Assembly: GCF_014649655.1 (NCBI RefSeq) | Contig: NZ_BMTL01000026.1 | Location: 1-64,000, forward strand | DNA length: 64,000 nt | DNA from: Streptomyces humidus | GTDB taxonomy: Bacteria; Actinomycetota; Actinomycetes; Streptomycetales; Streptomycetaceae | Direction of reading: 5' to 3' | Shown: piece after piece, positions 61,081 through 64,000 of the stretch | Position numbering within the stretch: position 1 is the stretch's first letter | Layout of the letters: each line of letters begins with the position of its first letter | Translations under genes and position numbers: made by a program | The notes under the pieces: generated by a model | Database searches by the model: none | Told to the model about the DNA's origin: nothing | What the model saw: the letters and a program-made list of their open reading frames with translations, nothing else

Positions 61081-63245
61081 CGGGCTGCCACCTCGTATCG
61101 TGCCGCGCGGTTCTCCAGCCCCCTGGACGCCAGGGCCATCCAGCGGCCCCGCACCCTGGCCAGGACGCGGTCCCGGCGGGTCGGGTTCTGCACCACGTCG
61201 GTCCGGTAGAACGACGGGCACAGGACCGCGGCGTGCGCGTTGGCGCCGCAGACCCCGCAGCCGACGCAGCTGTCCAGCACGGTGGCGATGGGGTCGGTGC
61301 GCAGCGGGTCGGGATTGTCGGTGATGGTCAGGGACGGGCATCCGGAGATCCGGATGCAGGCGTGGTCGCCGGTGCAGGTCTCCGGATCGACGCCGAAGCG
61401 TTCGCGGACCACCCGCTTGCCGTCCTTGAGGTCGGCGGCCTGCTGTTTCTTCACCCTGCGCTGCCGGTTGAGCTGGCACTCGCTCTGGGCGACGACGACC
61501 TTGGGGCCGGGTTCCTTGGTGGTCAGCGCCTCGACGAAGAGGTCGCGCAGGGCGGAGACCTTGTAGGTGTCGGCGACGGTGCGGCTCCAGCGCACGCCGA
61601 TTCCCCGTACGGCCCGCTCGATGGGGTGTTTCGTAGAGCGGATCGGGTTGTCGGCCTGCGAGGAGAGCACGTCCTGGCCGCCGGTGGCGGCGCTGTAGGC
61701 GTTGTCGACGACGACGAGCAGTTGGTCGTTCTCGTTGAAGACGGCGTTGCCGACGCCGCTGGTGAGGCCGTTGTGCCAGAAACCGCCGTCGCCCATGATC
61801 GCGACCGTGCGCCGGTCGGCTTCCTTGGAGTTGAGCGCGGAGGCGCCCGCGGATCCCAGGCCGTAGCCCATCGTGGTCGCGCCGAGGTTGAACGGTTCGT
61901 TGACGGCGAAAAGGTGGCAGCCGATGTCGGCGCTGATGTGGTGCTGGCCGGTCTCGCGCTCGGCGAGTTTCAGGGCGCTGAAGATCGGCCGCTCGGGGCA
62001 GCCGGTGCACAGGCCCGGCGGGCGCTGCCGCATCTCGGCGGCGGCGACGCGCGGCGCGAACGGGCTCTCGGGTTCGGAGTCGGGGAGCAGCAGCGTCGGT
62101 TCGTGGGCGATCGCCTCGGGGAGGTAGGTGCGCAGGAACTCGGCGACGCCCTTGGTCATCGCAGTGGAGGTGTACTCGCCGACCGCGGGCAGCATGTCCT
62201 TGCCGTGCAGCGCGGTGTCGCTGCCGGCCCGCCGCAGGATCGCGTGCAGGTTCTGCTCGATGTAGTCGGGCTGTCCCTCCTCCAGGAGCAGCACGGCCTG
62301 TTTGTCGGCGCAGAAGTCGAGGATCTCGTCGTCGACGACGGGATAGGTGACGTTCATGACGTACAGCGGCACGCTGGTGCGGCCGTACGGGTCGGAGGCG
62401 CCGAGGAGTTCGAGGGACCGGTTGAGGGTGTTGTAGAGGCCGCCCTGGACGATGATGCCGACGTCGGCCCGGCCGTTGCCGAAGACCTCGTTCAGGCCGC
62501 GTTCCTTGATGAAGCGGACGGCGGCCGGCCAGCGGTCCTCGTGCTTCTCCTTCTCGTGCAGGAAGGTCGCGGGCGGCAGCACGACCCGGCTCAGGTCGCG
62601 GCGCGGGTTCTCGATGGCGTCCTTGACGGTCATCTCCGGGCGCCGGTTGTCCTTCGCCGTGAAGGTGCCGTGCAGGTGGCAGGAGCGCAGCCGCAGTTCG
62701 AGCATCACCGGGGTGCTGGAGACCTCGGAGAGTTCGAAGCCGGCCTCGACCGCGTTGACGATGGCCTCCAGGTTGGGGCGCGGGTCGAGCAGCCACATCT
62801 GGGACTTCATCGCGAAGGCGTGCGACCGCTCCTGCATGATGCTGGAGCCCTCGCCGTAGTCCTCGCCGACGATGATCAGCGCGCCGCCGGTGACTCCGCC
62901 GCTGGCGAGGTTGGCCAGCGCGTCGGAGGCGACGTTCGTGCCGACGGTGGACTTGAAGGTGATCGCGCCGCGCAGCGGCTGGTGGACGGAGGCCGCGAGC
63001 ATCGCCGCGGCGGTCGCCTCGGAGGCGCTGTTCTCGAAGTACACGTCGAGTTCGGAGAGAACCTCGCGGGCGTCGCCGAGCACGTCCATCAGATGGGAGA
63101 TCGGCGCACCCTGGTAGCCGCCGACGTAGGCGACACCCGACTGAAGCAGCGCCTTGGTCACCGCGAGGATGCCCTCTCCGCTGAACGTGGTTCCCGCGCC
63201 CTGCCGCAGCTTTCCGATCTCGGCGGCGAAAGACCGCTCTGCCAT
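61077..63245 (-). CDS. Indolepyruvate:ferredoxin oxidoreductase-type alpha subunit (IorA-like)
   Basis: 722 residues. N-terminal pyrimidine-binding domain (YVGGYQGAPISHLMDVLGDA; FENSASEATAAAMLAAS), C-terminal TPP domain with GLCTGCPERPIFSALKLAE and the TPP motif GDGGFWHNGLTSGVGNAVFN, then a ferredoxin-like tail with Cys-rich stretches CTGDHACIRISGCP and SCVGCGVCGANAHAAVLCP for Fe-S clusters. ATG 63245 with GAGGGAACG upstream. Oxidatively decarboxylates arylpyruvates. The tandem 15-bp element at 63345-63379 lies ~100 bp upstream and points toward it, so it is probably AraC-activated. Confidence 0.88.
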   Translation of the reverse strand: MAERSFAAEIGKLRQGAGTTFSGEGILAVTKALLQSGVAYVGGYQGAPISHLMDVLGDAREVLSELDVYFENSASEATAAAMLAASVHQPLRGAITFKSTVGTNVASDALANLASGGVTGGALIIVGEDYGEGSSIMQERSHAFAMKSQMWLLDPRPNLEAIVNAVEAGFELSEVSSTPVMLELRLRSCHLHGTFTAKDNRRPEMTVKDAIENPRRDLSRVVLPPATFLHEKEKHEDRWPAAVRFIKERGLNEVFGNGRADVGIIVQGGLYNTLNRSLELLGASDPYGRTSVPLYVMNVTYPVVDDEILDFCADKQAVLLLEEGQPDYIEQNLHAILRRAGSDTALHGKDMLPAVGEYTSTAMTKGVAEFLRTYLPEAIAHEPTLLLPDSEPESPFAPRVAAAEMRQRPPGLCTGCPERPIFSALKLAERETGQHHISADIGCHLFAVNEPFNLGATTMGYGLGSAGASALNSKEADRRTVAIMGDGGFWHNGLTSGVGNAVFNENDQLLVVVDNAYSAATGGQDVLSSQADNPIRSTKHPIERAVRGIGVRWSRTVADTYKVSALRDLFVEALTTKEPGPKVVVAQSECQLNRQRRVKKQQAADLKDGKRVVRERFGVDPETCTGDHACIRISGCPSLTITDNPDPLRTDPIATVLDSCVGCGVCGANAHAAVLCPSFYRTDVVQNPTRRDRVLARVRGRWMALASRGLENRAARYEVAAR

Positions 63246-63344
63246 CGTTCCCTCCTTGCGCTGTCTGGCCGCGCCGTGACCGAACCGGATCGGGCGGACT
63301 TTTCTGTGATGTCCGGCGACCTTAGGAGCGCGGCGCCGCGGGTG

Positions 63345-63379
63345 CTATCCGTCCAGCGCGGGTTCCATCCGCTGAGCGC
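63345..63379 (-). promoter_or_regulatory. Candidate tandem AraC-family operator upstream of the oxidoreductase operon
   Basis: On the minus strand, GCGCTCAGCGGATGG (63379-63365) and GCGCTGGACGGATAG (63359-63345) are direct repeats with 20-bp spacing, a two-helical-turn arrangement typical of AraC/XylS operators. Both match the elements near 45392 and 48112. The site lies between the divergent oxidoreductase and cyclase starts. Confidence 0.6.
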
Positions 63380-63456
63380 GGCGGGGTCTTCGATTCCGGC
63401 GGCGGGGACGTCATGCTCATCGCCACCCACACCACTTCCCGGGGAAGGACCACGCG

Positions 63457-64000
63457 ATGAGCGACGTCATCACCTCCGCTGTGCACCTGGCCGCGGTGGC
63501 CGAAAAGCTCGCCTCGGGCGCGATAGAGGTCGTCGACCTCACCGCGCCCCTGCACGCCGGCACGCCGATCCTGACGCTGCCCGAGTCCATGGGGCAGACC
63601 GCCCGTTTCGAGCTGGAGGAGATCAGCCGCTTCGACGACCGGGGTCCGGCCTGGTACTGGAACAACTTCCGTACCGGCGAACACACCGGCACCCACTTCG
63701 ACGCGCCGAACCACTGGATCAGCGGCAAGGACCTGGACGACGTCTCCCAGGTGCCGGCCCAGCGGCTGGTCGGGCCCGCGGTGGTCATCGACCGGACAGC
63801 GGAGGTCGCGGCCGACCCGACCTACCTGCTCGACGTCGGCGACCTGCACGACTGGCAGGACGAGCACGGGCCGCTGCCGGAGGGCGGCTGGCTGCTGTAC
63901 CGCACCGGCTGGTCCCGGTACGCCGACGACCCGGCGGCCTACGCCAACCTGGGCGAGAACGGCCCGCGGACCCCGGGGCTGACCCCGGCGGCGGCCCGCT
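63457..64000 (+). CDS. Cyclase/kynurenine-formamidase-like hydrolase, 3' end outside the window
   Basis: The first 181 residues are present. The metal-binding signature HTGTHFDAPNHW (HxGTHxDxPxH, about residues 73-84) defines the cyclase superfamily that includes kynurenine formamidase and isatin hydrolase. EVVDLTAPLHAGTPILTLPE precedes it; GWLLYRTGWSRY follows. ATG 63457 after GGGGAAGGACCACGCG. It is divergent from the oxidoreductase operon. Formamidase, isatin hydrolase or another amide/lactone hydrolase would each fit an indole-derived aromatic pathway. Truncated only by the window edge. Confidence 0.83.
   Translation, partial: MSDVITSAVHLAAVAEKLASGAIEVVDLTAPLHAGTPILTLPESMGQTARFELEEISRFDDRGPAWYWNNFRTGEHTGTHFDAPNHWISGKDLDDVSQVPAQRLVGPAVVIDRTAEVAADPTYLLDVGDLHDWQDEHGPLPEGGWLLYRTGWSRYADDPAAYANLGENGPRTPGLTPAAAR

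Overview
The window is high-GC DNA with GTG/TTG starts, tightly overlapping ATGA gene junctions and many actinomycete-type families (LuxR-type AAA regulators, PaaX, a Ser/Thr kinase with an external lectin domain, deazaflavin-type oxidoreductase). It is most likely from a Streptomyces or close relative. No rRNA, tRNA or CRISPR was seen. The left ~29 kb and the 40.1-43.8 kb stretch look like accessory DNA: IS fragments, nested elements and decayed genes are interleaved with intact ones. The right ~20 kb is a compact catabolic locus.

Layout. 0.5-4.7 kb: hemerythrin-like gene and a large secreted SGNH hydrolase with Fn3 domains. 5.1-9.6 kb: an IS5-type transposase gene split by a ~4 kb Tn554-like tyrosine-recombinase transposon. 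9.6-11.4 kb: a membrane Ser/Thr kinase whose ricin-type lectin domain is frame-shifted. 11.9-14.4 kb: a composite-looking element made of two inverted 233-bp repeats around an NmrA/SDR-like gene and a LysR regulator, bounded by a 9-bp direct repeat inside a stem-loop. 14.4-21.1 kb: IS5 remnant, XRE regulator, intact IS3-family element, a three-gene operon (deazaflavin-type oxidoreductase, cupin, alpha/beta hydrolase), then decayed XRE, ISAs1 and MFS genes. 21.3-28.5 kb: membrane proteins, quinone oxidoreductase with divergent TetR, relics of a PLP enzyme/MFS pair, ArsR with a His-rich CDF metal transporter, relics of a trypsin-like protease and another IS5 transposase. 28.8-40.1 kb: mostly intact genes (CPBP protease, DHA2 exporter, alpha/beta hydrolase, large LuxR regulator, DJ-1/PfpI protein, MDR oxidoreductase, XRE-cupin regulator with divergent thioredoxin-reductase-like enzyme, two membrane proteins). 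40.6-43.6 kb: decayed HEAT protein, MarR/VOC pair with twin operators, IstB and DsbA remnants.

43.8-64.0 kb is the most coherent region. It encodes an NCS1 permease, a VOC enzyme, AraC regulators, a YdhR-type protein, cupins, a phytoene-dehydrogenase-like flavoprotein, a RidA homologue, an FAH-family hydrolase, a TesB thioesterase, a benzoate-type CoA ligase, a fused flavin monooxygenase/old-yellow-enzyme protein of the salicylyl-CoA 5-hydroxylase or 2-aminobenzoyl-CoA monooxygenase/reductase type, a hotdog thioesterase, PaaX, both subunits of an indolepyruvate:ferredoxin-type oxidoreductase and a kynurenine-formamidase-like cyclase cut by the window end. Together they suggest aerobic CoA-dependent breakdown of an aromatic acid, possibly indole- or anthranilate-derived. 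A shared 15-bp element (consensus GCGCTNNNCGGATRG), twice seen as helically phased direct repeats, lies upstream of three transcription units of the locus and is a candidate AraC-family operator.

Several genes carry single-base shifts at short homopolymers. These may be real decay or assembly errors, and should be checked on reads before functional conclusions are drawn.
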